Below, piece by piece: positions 42,501 to 48,733 of a stretch of DNA of 64,000 nt. The position numbers and the translations under genes were made by a program. The stretch comes from JACKCD01 sp041390905 (GTDB lineage: Bacteria; Chloroflexota; Anaerolineae; Promineifilales; Promineifilaceae): positions 1,302,001 to 1,366,000 of the forward strand of contig JAWKPA010000012.1 of NCBI GenBank assembly GCA_041390905.1, written 5' to 3'. How positions within the stretch are numbered: position 1 is the stretch's first letter; every line of letters starts with the position of its first letter. The notes below the pieces were generated by a model that saw only the letters and a program-made list of their open reading frames with translations, was not told the origin of the DNA and searched no databases.

Positions 42501-42939
42501 TCCAATCCATCCAGTAGCCCAGCCGGATAGATTGCTCGGTTTGGACGGCGGCGTAGTGGAGGACGCGCATTTTGCACAGCTTGACGAATTCGTCGAGGCC
42601 ATACTCTTCGATGTCGCGCTTGGATTTGAAGCCAAGCTCTTTTTCGACGTTGACCTCGACCCAGAGACCCTGGCAGTCGAAGCCGTTTTGCCAGCGCAGG
42701 TTTTTGCCCTGCATGGCGTGGTAGCGTTGGTAGAGGTCTTTGTAGGTGCGCCCCCAGGCGTGGTGAACGCCCATGGGGTTGTTGGCGGTGATGGGGCCGT
42801 CTATGAAGCTGAACCGTTTGTCGCTGCTGGCGCGAAGCTGGCGCAGCTTGTTGAAGGCGTTGGTTTCTTTCCAGAAGTTGAGGATGTTTTGTTCGAGTGT
42901 TACGAAGTCTACTTTGTTGGATACGTCTTTAAAGCTCAT
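39553..42939 (-). CDS. ileS: Isoleucyl-tRNA synthetase with unusual signature motifs
   Basis: A 1128-residue class Ia synthetase. I start at ATG 42939, where GAGAG lies upstream; the frame is open further but only through hairpin-repeat DNA. The HIGH region reads PMGVHHAWGRTYKD. The CP1 editing domain is present (LLVWTTTPWTLTSNVAAAVG, GTGIVHIAPGCG). The zinc-type CxxC pairs are visible in ECSDCGHF and CSHCGS. The KMSKS loop reads EDGREMHKSWGNSIEFNEAA. The C-terminal anticodon-binding domain follows. Both signatures differ from the textbook forms but keep the essential second lysine and the histidines. It charges tRNA-Ile and edits valine. A terminator lies downstream. The T-box about 3 kb upstream on the same strand may be relevant. 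Confidence 0.9.
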   Translation of the reverse strand: MSFKDVSNKVDFVTLEQNILNFWKETNAFNKLRQLRASSDKRFSFIDGPITANNPMGVHHAWGRTYKDLYQRYHAMQGKNLRWQNGFDCQGLWVEVNVEKELGFKSKRDIEEYGLDEFVKLCKMRVLHYAAVQTEQSIRLGYWMDWNDPDELRRLRDLLQADPNQQTTIQGPNGPVSGTVEQVVGMLGLPEVGGSYFTFSDENNYMIWKFLKTCDENGWLYKGRDVMPWCARCGTGISQHEIVTDGYFEITHDSVFVKFPLLGRDNEALLVWTTTPWTLTSNVAAAVGPELTYVKVQHEDGWVYYLAKEAVKNSLIGKYEVVGELKGAEMLGWQYSGPFDELEAVEKAFTAANYTHRVIGWKEVGADEGTGIVHIAPGCGAEDFQLSKENDLPIVAPLDENGIYVAGFGWLTGRHVQGVAEDIFENLRGKGAYYRKQRYAHRYPHCWRCGEELVYRLVDEWFISMGELYDKPREEVTAAEKAASLRYQIMDRVEKINWYPGFGYDREMDWLRNMHDWMISKKRYWGLALPIWECSDCGHFTVVGDEQELQERAVEGWDHFVGHTPHRPHIDAVKVACSHCGSKSERIKDVGNPWLDAGIVAFSTLGYRKHHDDLWRKWYPADWISESFPGQFRNWFYSLLAQSTVLGDEPPFLNLFGYSTLLAEDGREMHKSWGNSIEFNEAADKMGADTMRWLYAGCKPEQNLLFGFNRGDETRRQFLIPLWNVYAFFVSYATLDGWLPNGNQSSANGEQSPNPAHAQLDEWIKERLNETTLAVRAALDGFDSEKATQHLEAMLDDLSNWYVRRSRRRFWKSEADADKAAAYATLHHVLVEYVKLLAPFVPFVTEEIYQNLVCAVDPTAPTSVHHCLYPEADADALDKRLLAKMRLAITTASLGRSARGAADVKLRQPLAKARVNVGSQQAQDDLQELADVLAEEINVKEIEVVSEVGELVNYKLLPNNRLLGPRFGKAFPQVRNALLALDPAEAARTLQAGEPLLVTVGGETVSLNDEEVLVQTESRGGLAVASDKGVTVAVDVHLTPELVQEGYARDLVRAINTMRKDAGLEISDRIALGYAATGEVAEAMVNFADYVQGETLTAVLHPTPLANPQFSQTVKVGDVDVTLSLQKA

Positions 42940-42954
42940 GGTATCTCTCTTTTG

Positions 42955-43110
42955 GTTTTGGGATTGGAGATTGGGGATTGGGGATTGGAGATTTTGAATC
43001 TTCAGTTCTTGATTCCCAGTCTGCCTGTAAACACGGATTGGAGGGAACACGGTTGTTTGGCCGTGATGGATACGAGGGATGCCAGCATAGCCTGCAGGTT
43101 ATGCTGGGTT
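42955..43110. repeat. Upstream hairpins of ileS
   Basis: TTGGGATTGGAGATTGGGGA-type tandem units (42955-43010) run towards a partial partner arm. They are followed by a near-perfect palindrome CCAGCATAGCCTGCAGG / TTATGCTGG at 43082-43107. No T-box-like sequence is present directly upstream of ileS. Confidence 0.5.
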
Positions 43111-43153
43111 GGTAATTCGTAGGAGATTTACAAATTTGGTCATTGATCTTTCT

Positions 43154-44401
43154 TTAGGGCAAATCAGGAAATTCAATCCGAAAATCTGAGTAACCAGCGA
43201 CTCCTGCAGAATCCCATAAATCCCGATTTATAATTTGCATAATGGTTGGAAATTCGTCCCTAGAACCAACACTAATACGAGGAATCATCAAGGGGTTTTC
43301 CTCAATAACTCTCGCTCGTCCGTAACGAAACCGTCCTATTTGTAATTCACCACTAATTTTTGATAGTTCTAATTCCAAACCGTATTCAACATTAAAAAAA
43401 CCCGAATTCTTTCTAACTTTTTCCAGTGTCAATAGTGCATTCCCTACCCAGCTGAAAATATATTCAGGGCGAAACCGATTACTGCTGTCATCTTTAAGAT
43501 CAAACCGAGTTAGGAAAACATATTCAATAACTCCATCACTATATATTTCTTGCGAGGTTATGATATTTTGATCATGGTGATAATATCTTGATCCTCTAAG
43601 AATTGGTCTATGGTTAGAGGGTGCAAAAAAATCATACCAGTTTATATTGATAGATTGGGTTTCAACAAAGGCAGAGAAATCTACTTGTATAGGCGAAAAT
43701 CTATCATCGTGGACTCTATCTATCCAGACATTCCCCGATATTGGTATTAAGGTAATCCGAAATCCATAGCACTCTTGTTGGTCAAAAGCTGATAGCATTA
43801 ACCTTTTAAATTTATGATGTCTTTCAACAAATTTGGTATCGATTTGTGCAGAAGTTTGATAGCGGCTTATAGTCAGATCTTGTATCTCTCGCATAGTCAT
43901 CTTTTCGCTGCGATCATTTCTACGAATATAACAATGTGCATTTTGTTCCAATCGGTGAGGTGCTAAACGCGATTGTGCTACATAACAAACTACAACTCCT
44001 GACCCATCTTCCTCGAATACAATTTCTTTTGTGTTGAGCAACGGCAGCATTGGGCTAATACAATCACGTGCTTGAAGCCGTAGCTTTTCTGCTAACTCAG
44101 CACATCTTGGTAAAGGCTTTATACCGGCAGCCTTTGGGGGCTTTGTCTTGCTTTCTTCGATACCAAGAATTAGATAACCGCCTTGGGCATTGGCAAAGGC
44201 TACAATCTCTTCCAGAATTTGATTCCTTGCATAATCGCCAATATTTGGGCTTCCAGTTAGCCAAGAGTCGCCCGAAGGATTTCTGCTGGGAAGCTCTTGC
44301 TTAAACTCAACGTAGGTTCCTTCAGGGTAATCCTCAGTAACTAACGCCTCAATATCTTGAGGCTGTAGGTCTTCTAAGGCTTTTTTAAAGATAACGCTCA
44401 T
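43154..44401 (-). CDS. AlbA_2 / Schlafen-like putative DNA- or RNA-binding protein
   Basis: A 415-residue protein. Residues 15-160 form an AlbA_2 (Schlafen AAA_4-type) domain: DYPEGTYVEFKQELPSRNPS, LEEIVAFANAQGGYLILGIE and a YIRRNDRSEKMTMREIQDL end. The C-terminal 250 residues are a mixed alpha/beta region I do not recognise. It lacks an obvious HTH and an ATP-binding motif. Such proteins occur in mobile and defence contexts and some are nucleases, but no assignment is possible here. The gene is clearly AT-richer than neighbours and has no palindrome copy in 1.25 kb, suggesting transfer into the region between ileS and the 44420 gene. Confidence 0.7.
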   Translation of the reverse strand: MSVIFKKALEDLQPQDIEALVTEDYPEGTYVEFKQELPSRNPSGDSWLTGSPNIGDYARNQILEEIVAFANAQGGYLILGIEESKTKPPKAAGIKPLPRCAELAEKLRLQARDCISPMLPLLNTKEIVFEEDGSGVVVCYVAQSRLAPHRLEQNAHCYIRRNDRSEKMTMREIQDLTISRYQTSAQIDTKFVERHHKFKRLMLSAFDQQECYGFRITLIPISGNVWIDRVHDDRFSPIQVDFSAFVETQSININWYDFFAPSNHRPILRGSRYYHHDQNIITSQEIYSDGVIEYVFLTRFDLKDDSSNRFRPEYIFSWVGNALLTLEKVRKNSGFFNVEYGLELELSKISGELQIGRFRYGRARVIEENPLMIPRISVGSRDEFPTIMQIINRDLWDSAGVAGYSDFRIEFPDLP

Positions 44402-44419
44402 AAAAATAAGTTTTGACCA

Positions 44420-45085
44420 CTACTGATACCAAAAATAGCGGGTGGCAACGGCCGTTAATCCATCCATCCACCCCACCCACACCGGGTAACCCGCCTGCAC
44501 CTGCCCCAGCCGCATCATCTGCTGTTGATCCCAGATGAGCTGTGTCCAGTAGTAGGTGATTTCCTTTTGCCCCAGCATCATCGTTTCGCCGGGGCCGGGC
44601 AGGGGCAGCACCGACAGGCTGGCAACGGGCTGCAGAGCCAGCGAGGGGGTGAGGGTGAGGGCGTGGCTTTGCAGCCTGGTGTGGGAAAGAACGGCCGTTC
44701 CTGCCCCCGCCGCCGACGAAAACCAAAAGCCATACCCGGCCGCCAGCGCCATATCTTCCTCAAACGTTGCCCCGTTAACGGTGCGCGTGCCGATGACGCT
44801 TGTTTCGTTAAAGAGCAATTTACCCTCAATCCGCGTCGTGCCGTCCCACAGCCGATAGTTGAGCCGTTCGGGACGGCCGTTTTCTTGCTGTAAAAAGTGG
44901 TAGAGGGTGGAACAGCCGTTTAACGGCCGTTCATCCACATCCACCCGCAGCACCACAAACCCCTCCGTCGCCTGCGTCAGCCGCCATTCTTCCACCGCCC
45001 CCGTCGGGCGCCCGTCGCGCTCATAGCGATAGGCACCGGCGGCCAGCGGTTTTTCATAGGGTTGTTCGTGGATAAGAAAACGCAT
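44420..45085 (-). CDS. Hypothetical protein, 221 aa
   Basis: A soluble, mostly beta-strand protein beginning MRFLIHEQPYEKPLAAGAYR, with RLWDGTTRIEGKLLFNETSV and a repeated internal motif of short hydrophobic strands. I do not recognise a family. There is no signal peptide. Three palindrome copies are in frame (near 44448, 44690 and 44920), so it looks like a long-term resident gene. It lies 69 bp downstream of the AlaX gene with a TTGGTTATTGG hairpin in between, and could belong to the T-box-controlled transcript. Confidence 0.5.
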   Translation of the reverse strand: MRFLIHEQPYEKPLAAGAYRYERDGRPTGAVEEWRLTQATEGFVVLRVDVDERPLNGCSTLYHFLQQENGRPERLNYRLWDGTTRIEGKLLFNETSVIGTRTVNGATFEEDMALAAGYGFWFSSAAGAGTAVLSHTRLQSHALTLTPSLALQPVASLSVLPLPGPGETMMLGQKEITYYWTQLIWDQQQMMRLGQVQAGYPVWVGWMDGLTAVATRYFWYQ

Positions 45086-45087
45086 GG

Positions 45088-45153
45088 TGGGTTATTGGTT
45101 ATTGGTTATTGGTTATTGCGCTGTTGTCAATAACCAATAACCAATAACCAATC
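45088..45153. repeat. Hairpin with TTGGTTA tandem arms
   Basis: GGTTATTGGTTATTGGTTAT on the left, TAACCAATAACCAATAACCA on the right, a 7-bp unit repeated four times in each arm around GCGCTGTTGTC. It separates the AlaX gene from the 44420 gene and abuts the latter's start codon. Confidence 0.8.
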
Positions 45154-45154
45154 T

Positions 45155-45868
45155 CTATTCATCCAATTCAACATAAATCCGCTTGTTAATTTTGCCCTTG
45201 CTCTTGTAATCCACAATCCGCATCCGGCCTACCTCGCTGGTGTTGGCGACGTGGGTGCCGCCGTCGGCCTGCAAATCCAGCCCGACGAGTTCAACGGTGC
45301 GAATCTCGCTGATGCCTTCGGGGAGCAAATTGATTTTGGTGCGAATGAGGTCGGGAATTTGGAACGCCTCTTCGCGGGGCAAAATTTGCACGCGGGTGGG
45401 GCGGGCGGCTTCGACTTCCTTGTTAACGGCCGTTTCAATTTCCGCCACCAGTTCCTGCCGCATCGTCTCAAACTCAAAATCCATCCGCCCTTGCAGCGGA
45501 TCCATGTTGCCGCCCGTCACCGAGGCGCCATAGTCGCGCCAAACCACGCCGCAGAGGATGTGCATGGCGGTGTGGGTTCGCATCAGTTGGTAGCGGCGCG
45601 TCCAGTTGAGCTGGCCGGTAACGGCCGTTTCCACCGCTGGCGGCTCCCCGGCGACAAAATGGACAACCTGCCCGGCAACCCGTTTAACGGCCGTTACCTC
45701 CCACGTCTGCCCATTGGCGGTCAGGTTGCCCGTGTCGGCCGGCTGTCCACCCCCACCCGGATAAAACGCCGTGCGATCCAGCACCACACCACCACCTTCG
45801 AGAACGGCCGTTACTTTGGCATCAAACGCTTGGCAATATGCATCAGTCACATACAGTAATTCGCTCAT
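45155..45868 (-). CDS. Alanyl-tRNA editing protein AlaX
   Basis: A 237-residue free-standing editing protein of the AlaX-M type. It has the N-terminal glycine-rich strand AFYPGGGGQPADTG, zinc ligands His99 and His103 in RTHTAMHIL, and the second site DLQADGGTHVANTSEVG. It deacylates Ser- or Gly-tRNA-Ala in trans. The Cys of the AlaRS-type CGGTH motif is Asp here, as in many AlaX proteins. It is the first gene after the T-box leader, but a MITE-like copy (E3) lies between the leader terminator and its start. Four palindromes are in frame. Confidence 0.85.
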   Translation of the reverse strand: MSELLYVTDAYCQAFDAKVTAVLEGGGVVLDRTAFYPGGGGQPADTGNLTANGQTWEVTAVKRVAGQVVHFVAGEPPAVETAVTGQLNWTRRYQLMRTHTAMHILCGVVWRDYGASVTGGNMDPLQGRMDFEFETMRQELVAEIETAVNKEVEAARPTRVQILPREEAFQIPDLIRTKINLLPEGISEIRTVELVGLDLQADGGTHVANTSEVGRMRIVDYKSKGKINKRIYVELDE

Positions 45869-45883
45869 AAAATTTCTGTCCTA

Positions 45884-45976
45884 AGGGTTCATTCGTTAAT
45901 AACCTGGGATGTAGAAGTTCAACTTCTCTCAGAAGTTGAACTTCTGGAACTGCAAAGTTATTTTTGATTGAACCCT
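45884..45976 (-). repeat. 93-bp MITE-like element, copy E3
   Basis: Inverted copy with the best-preserved ends, GGGTTC at the left and GAACCC at the right, flanked by TAA on both sides. The central palindrome is TAGAAGTTCAACTTCT / AGAAGTTGAACTTCT. It sits between the T-box terminator and the AlaX start codon, within the transcribed leader. Confidence 0.85.
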
Positions 45977-45982
45977 AAGATC

Positions 45983-46320
45983 AAAAAAGCCTTCGCCCAA
46001 AAATTGGGACGAAGGCTCTGTCTTCGCGGTACCACCCAAATTTCTGGTGCAACAGACACCAGACACTCAGTGCAACAACTAACATTGTCGCCATTCCGTA
46101 ACGTGGAATGAATTCGGCTGGGCTTACTAATATCGGTAATCGGTAATCGGTAATCGGTAATCAATAAGACTGATTACTGTTTACTGATGACTGTTTACTG
46201 AAACATTCAGTCAGCAGCTCCAGAGGGATTTTCAACGCCGCGCAAGTACCTGACTTCCACCAACTCAGGCTCGCTAGACCAATAGCAAGCGTTTACTCGT
46301 CTCTATCATCGCTTTTAGTT
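45983..46320 (-). promoter_or_regulatory. T-box riboswitch leader (tRNA-sensing)
   Basis: On the minus strand, Stem I starts near 46312 with GATGATAGAGACGAGTAAAC, which includes an AGTA loop motif (46294-46297). A GTTGGTGGAAG distal part follows, then GAAAATCCCTCTGGAGC on the 3' side. Pairing of AGAG (46301-46304) with CTCT (46222-46225) leaves AUC, an isoleucine codon, as the most likely specifier (46227-46229). The T-box TGGGTGGTACCGCG (46025-46038) and the terminator AGCCTTCGTCCC...GGGCGAAGGCTTTTTT (45983-46017) follow. The UGGU bulge fits a tRNA with discriminator A, as in Ile and Ala. A GATTACC hairpin is inserted in the linker. It should switch on the downstream AlaX gene, and perhaps genes beyond, when the tRNA is uncharged. 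Confidence 0.85.
46131..46199. repeat. GATTACC-type hairpin inserted in the T-box linker
   Basis: ATCGGTAATCGGTAATCGGT on the left and a partner with GACTGATTACTGTTTACTGA on the right. It lies between Stem I and the antiterminator region of the T-box, where extra sequence is tolerated. Confidence 0.7.
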
Positions 46321-46336
46321 TGTTAACTGTGGGGCA

Positions 46337-46365
46337 ATTATGACAAAACGGCCGTTGAAAGTCAA
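46337..46365 (-). promoter_or_regulatory. Promoter of the T-box transcript with AACGGCCGTT in its spacer
   Basis: TTGACT (46360-46365) and CATAAT (46337-46342) are separated by 17 bp. The whole palindrome AACGGCCGTT (46347-46356) fills the spacer. The start point would be near 46330, just before Stem I. Confidence 0.7.
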
Positions 46366-46522
46366 CCAACGTTAACCAAAATTATACGCCCCTGTTACGA
46401 AGTAAAGTAAAATACTGTTTTGAACCGCAGCCCATTATATGATACCCTCTTGTTTGACTATGTTTATGCAATTTACAAAATAAACAGATACAAGACAAAC
46501 AACCTGTAAACGAGGTATTGGC

Positions 46523-46930
46523 ATGTCTGCTCAACGAAAACGTGTCGTCTGCATCGAAGACGAACAAGAAATTATAGATCTTGTAACCCATATCCTTAGC
46601 CGCGCCCACTATGAAGTGATTGGTGCGATGGGAGGGCAGGCCGGGTTAGAGACCGTTATTAGAATAAAACCAGATCTCGTCCTTCTGGATTTAATGATGG
46701 CCGATATGGATGGCTGGGAAGTGTATCAAAAAATGAAGGCTGATGATGCCACCCGCCATATCCCTGTGATCGTTGTTACGGCCAAGGCGTTAAGCATTGA
46801 TCGCGTTCTAGGGCTACACGTTGCTCGTGTTGATGATTACATCACGAAACCTTTTGGTCCTCAGCAATTGCTCGACAGCGTAGACAAGCTGTTTGCCAAA
46901 ACCACAGAAATTCACCCAGCCGAGCCATAG
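46523..46930 (+). CDS. Stand-alone receiver-domain response regulator
   Basis: A 135-residue CheY-like protein, only a receiver domain. The acidic pocket is Glu12-Asp13 (VVCIEDEQE) and the phospho-acceptor is Asp56 (LVLLDLMMADMDGW). The Thr (VVTAKAL) and the Lys (DDYITKPFGP) are conserved. GAGG precedes the ATG. No output domain and no adjacent histidine kinase. Its stop codon lies at the left end of MITE-like copy E4. Together with the receiver at 48068 it flanks a metallo-beta-lactamase-fold enzyme, suggesting one signalling unit. Confidence 0.88.
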   Translation: MSAQRKRVVCIEDEQEIIDLVTHILSRAHYEVIGAMGGQAGLETVIRIKPDLVLLDLMMADMDGWEVYQKMKADDATRHIPVIVVTAKALSIDRVLGLHVARVDDYITKPFGPQQLLDSVDKLFAKTTEIHPAEP

Positions 46931-47020
46931 GGTTCAATCAAAAATAACTTTGCAGTCCCAGAAGTTCAACTTCTGAGAGAAGTTGAACTTCTAAATCCCA
47001 AGTTGTTAACGAACGAACCC
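46929..47020 (+). repeat. 92-bp MITE-like element, copy E4
   Basis: GGGTTCAATCAAAAATAACT at the left, central palindrome AGAAGTTCAACTTCT / AGAAGTTGAACTTCT, GAACCC at the right, flanked by ATA on both sides. The left flank is the stop-codon region of the receiver gene, so the insertion just spared the reading frame or supplied its end. Confidence 0.85.
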
Positions 47021-47101
47021 ATAGCCGCTGTTAGGCTCATTTCAGCCGCACTGCCTGTTAATTACTGGCCGCTGAAGAGCGCATAAATTAGGAAAACCAT
47101 C

Positions 47102-47935
47102 GTGCGAATTCGATTTTGGGGTGTTCGGGGAACCATACCTGTTCCTGGGCCTGATACTGTGAAGATGGGGGGTAATACCTCCTGCATTGATGTCTTGACC
47201 TCTGACCGTCAGCTTATCATCCTTGACGCTGGCTCTGGTATTCGTCGCCTAGGACAGCAGTTGCAGAAGGAGTACCCGGAACGTATCGTTGGCAATATTT
47301 TGATAAGCCACACCCATTGGGATCACATTCAAGGATTCCCCTTTTTTGCACCTGTTTTTGGTCGTCAAAATCGCTTTGTGCTAATCGGCCGGCGGCGGGT
47401 TAACAAGCGTCTGGTTGAGACTCTGGCCGGTCAATTTATAGAGCCGTACCTCCCCTTTTCTTACAAAGCCCTTCCCGCAGATCTAATCGTCAAAGAGATA
47501 GAGGGTGGTGAAACGTTCATCATCGGCGACAACACCAAGGTGCTGGCGGCTGATCTCAACCATCCTGGTGGCTGCCTTGGCTATCGCATTGAGAACGATG
47601 GCGTTGTTTTTACCTATTGCAGCGACGTTAGCCACTATGATGACCGTTTTGACCCTAACGTTCTCAGACTAGCACAAGGAGCCGATCTGTTGGTTCACGA
47701 TGCCCATTTCCCCACGATGGCTGAGCGCAACCAGTTTTCCGATTGGGGGCATAGCTGTTGGGAAGAGGCTGTACAGGTTGCCATTGAAGCTCGCGTCAAA
47801 ACATTAGCTTTGTTCCATTATGCGCCTGATCTGACGGATGAGCAGGCGGAACAAATTCTTTATGAGGCACGCAGGCAGTTCCCCAACACCATTCTGGCAC
47901 GCGAAGGTGCCGAGATAGAACTCCCGCTTCGATAA
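47102..47935 (+). CDS. Metallo-beta-lactamase-fold hydrolase
   Basis: A 277-residue protein starting at a GTG. It opens MRIRFWGVRGTIPVPGPDTV, the signature of a branch of MBL phosphodiesterase-like proteins, often seen near signalling genes. The metal ligands are in ISHTHWDHIQGF (His70, His72, Asp74, His75), LNHPGGCLGYR, YCSDVSHYD and LVHDAHF. The last part carries the GHS (DWGHSCWEEAV) and HYAP motifs of this family. Hydrolysis of a phosphodiester or a cyclic nucleotide is plausible but not shown. The position between two single-domain receivers suggests it acts downstream of phosphosignalling. Confidence 0.8.
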   Translation: MRIRFWGVRGTIPVPGPDTVKMGGNTSCIDVLTSDRQLIILDAGSGIRRLGQQLQKEYPERIVGNILISHTHWDHIQGFPFFAPVFGRQNRFVLIGRRRVNKRLVETLAGQFIEPYLPFSYKALPADLIVKEIEGGETFIIGDNTKVLAADLNHPGGCLGYRIENDGVVFTYCSDVSHYDDRFDPNVLRLAQGADLLVHDAHFPTMAERNQFSDWGHSCWEEAVQVAIEARVKTLALFHYAPDLTDEQAEQILYEARRQFPNTILAREGAEIELPLR

Positions 47936-48067
47936 TCTTATACCTTTGCTTATAAGAGAGAATTGAATAAAATTAGCGTCAGATGCGGATAAGGCTTTCC
48001 TCATCTTTATTCGCTTGGAAATGTTCAAAAAAGTGTTTTGGGCAGAAACCCTAACATTGGAGATGTT

Positions 48068-48436
48068 TTGACCAAGTCTGTGCTCATTGTAGATGATGAA
48101 CCGATGGCTCGCACACTTTTGCGTCTAACGTTGGTGCGTGCTGGTTTTCACGTGACCGAAGCCGAGGATGGGTTTGATGCGTTGGAGAAGATCCAGGAAT
48201 CGCTGCCCGATATTATTTTGCTGGATGAGATGATGCCGGGTTTAAATGGTTTTTCGGTTTGTGAAATTCTGCGACGTGATTATGATAAAGCGTTGCTGCC
48301 CATTATTATGCTCAGTGCCCGGACAGACCTTGAAAGCGTGAATAAGGGGTTGAGTGTTGGTGCAAATACCTATTTGACCAAGCCAATCTCGCGTGAGGAA
48401 CTGATGCAGCATGTTAAGGAAGCGTTGGCAGGTTAG
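48068..48436 (+). CDS. Second stand-alone receiver-domain response regulator
   Basis: A 122-residue receiver protein beginning with a TTG at 48068, five bases after GGAG; an upstream TTG at 48038 lacks a ribosome-binding site. Features are Asp9-Asp10 (VLIVDDEPMA), phospho-acceptor Asp53 (IILLDEMMPGLNGF), the conserved Ser (MLSARTD) and Lys (TYLTKPISREEL). There is no output domain. It is about 130 bp downstream of the MBL-fold gene on the same strand. Confidence 0.85.
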   Translation: MTKSVLIVDDEPMARTLLRLTLVRAGFHVTEAEDGFDALEKIQESLPDIILLDEMMPGLNGFSVCEILRRDYDKALLPIIMLSARTDLESVNKGLSVGANTYLTKPISREELMQHVKEALAG

Positions 48437-48516
48437 CTTTTGGTTTTTCATGGTTGGTTGTGGTGCTGTTTGTTAAAATTTGAGGAAGTTCATTGATAAT
48501 TCTGGAGGATTGAAAG

Positions 48517-48714
48517 ATGCTTATAAAACGGCTGGCCTTGATGGCTATTTCTTTTGCTGTTGGTTTTGTTCTAACCCTTGTTATCACTTTTGCCATTGGG
48601 ACAACGCTTGAGGAGTATGGTGGTATCTACACCTTTTTTACGGCGTTGTCATTGGCATGTGCAGTTGGTATTTGGTTGGACAAGTTTATGGGTACGGAAC
48701 TGCTTCCAAAGTAG
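48517..48714 (+). CDS. Small membrane protein, 65 aa
   Basis: The ATG at 48517 follows GGAGGA. The product has two hydrophobic segments (about residues 7-28 and 36-53) with a short EEYGG loop, beginning MLIKRLALMAISFAVGFVLT. No family recognised. It lies 19 bp before folD and is likely cotranscribed. Confidence 0.65.
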   Translation: MLIKRLALMAISFAVGFVLTLVITFAIGTTLEEYGGIYTFFTALSLACAVGIWLDKFMGTELLPK

Positions 48715-48733
48715 TTGGGCTTATTGAGTTATT

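Noticed and set aside
43082..43107. T-box or tRNA-like leader directly before ileS
   Set aside because: The region has only a 26-bp palindrome and tandem repeats; the T-box consensus is absent. The only T-box in the window is at 45983-46320.
42046..43122. Long rightward open frame opposite the ileS 5' half
   Set aside because: Antisense to a highly conserved synthetase, with no recognisable protein features; a by-product of GC-rich codon usage.
46131..46199. CRISPR-like short repeats (GGTAATC and related)
   Set aside because: The units are contiguous 7-8-bp tandem repeats forming hairpin arms, without spacers of regular length and without cas genes.
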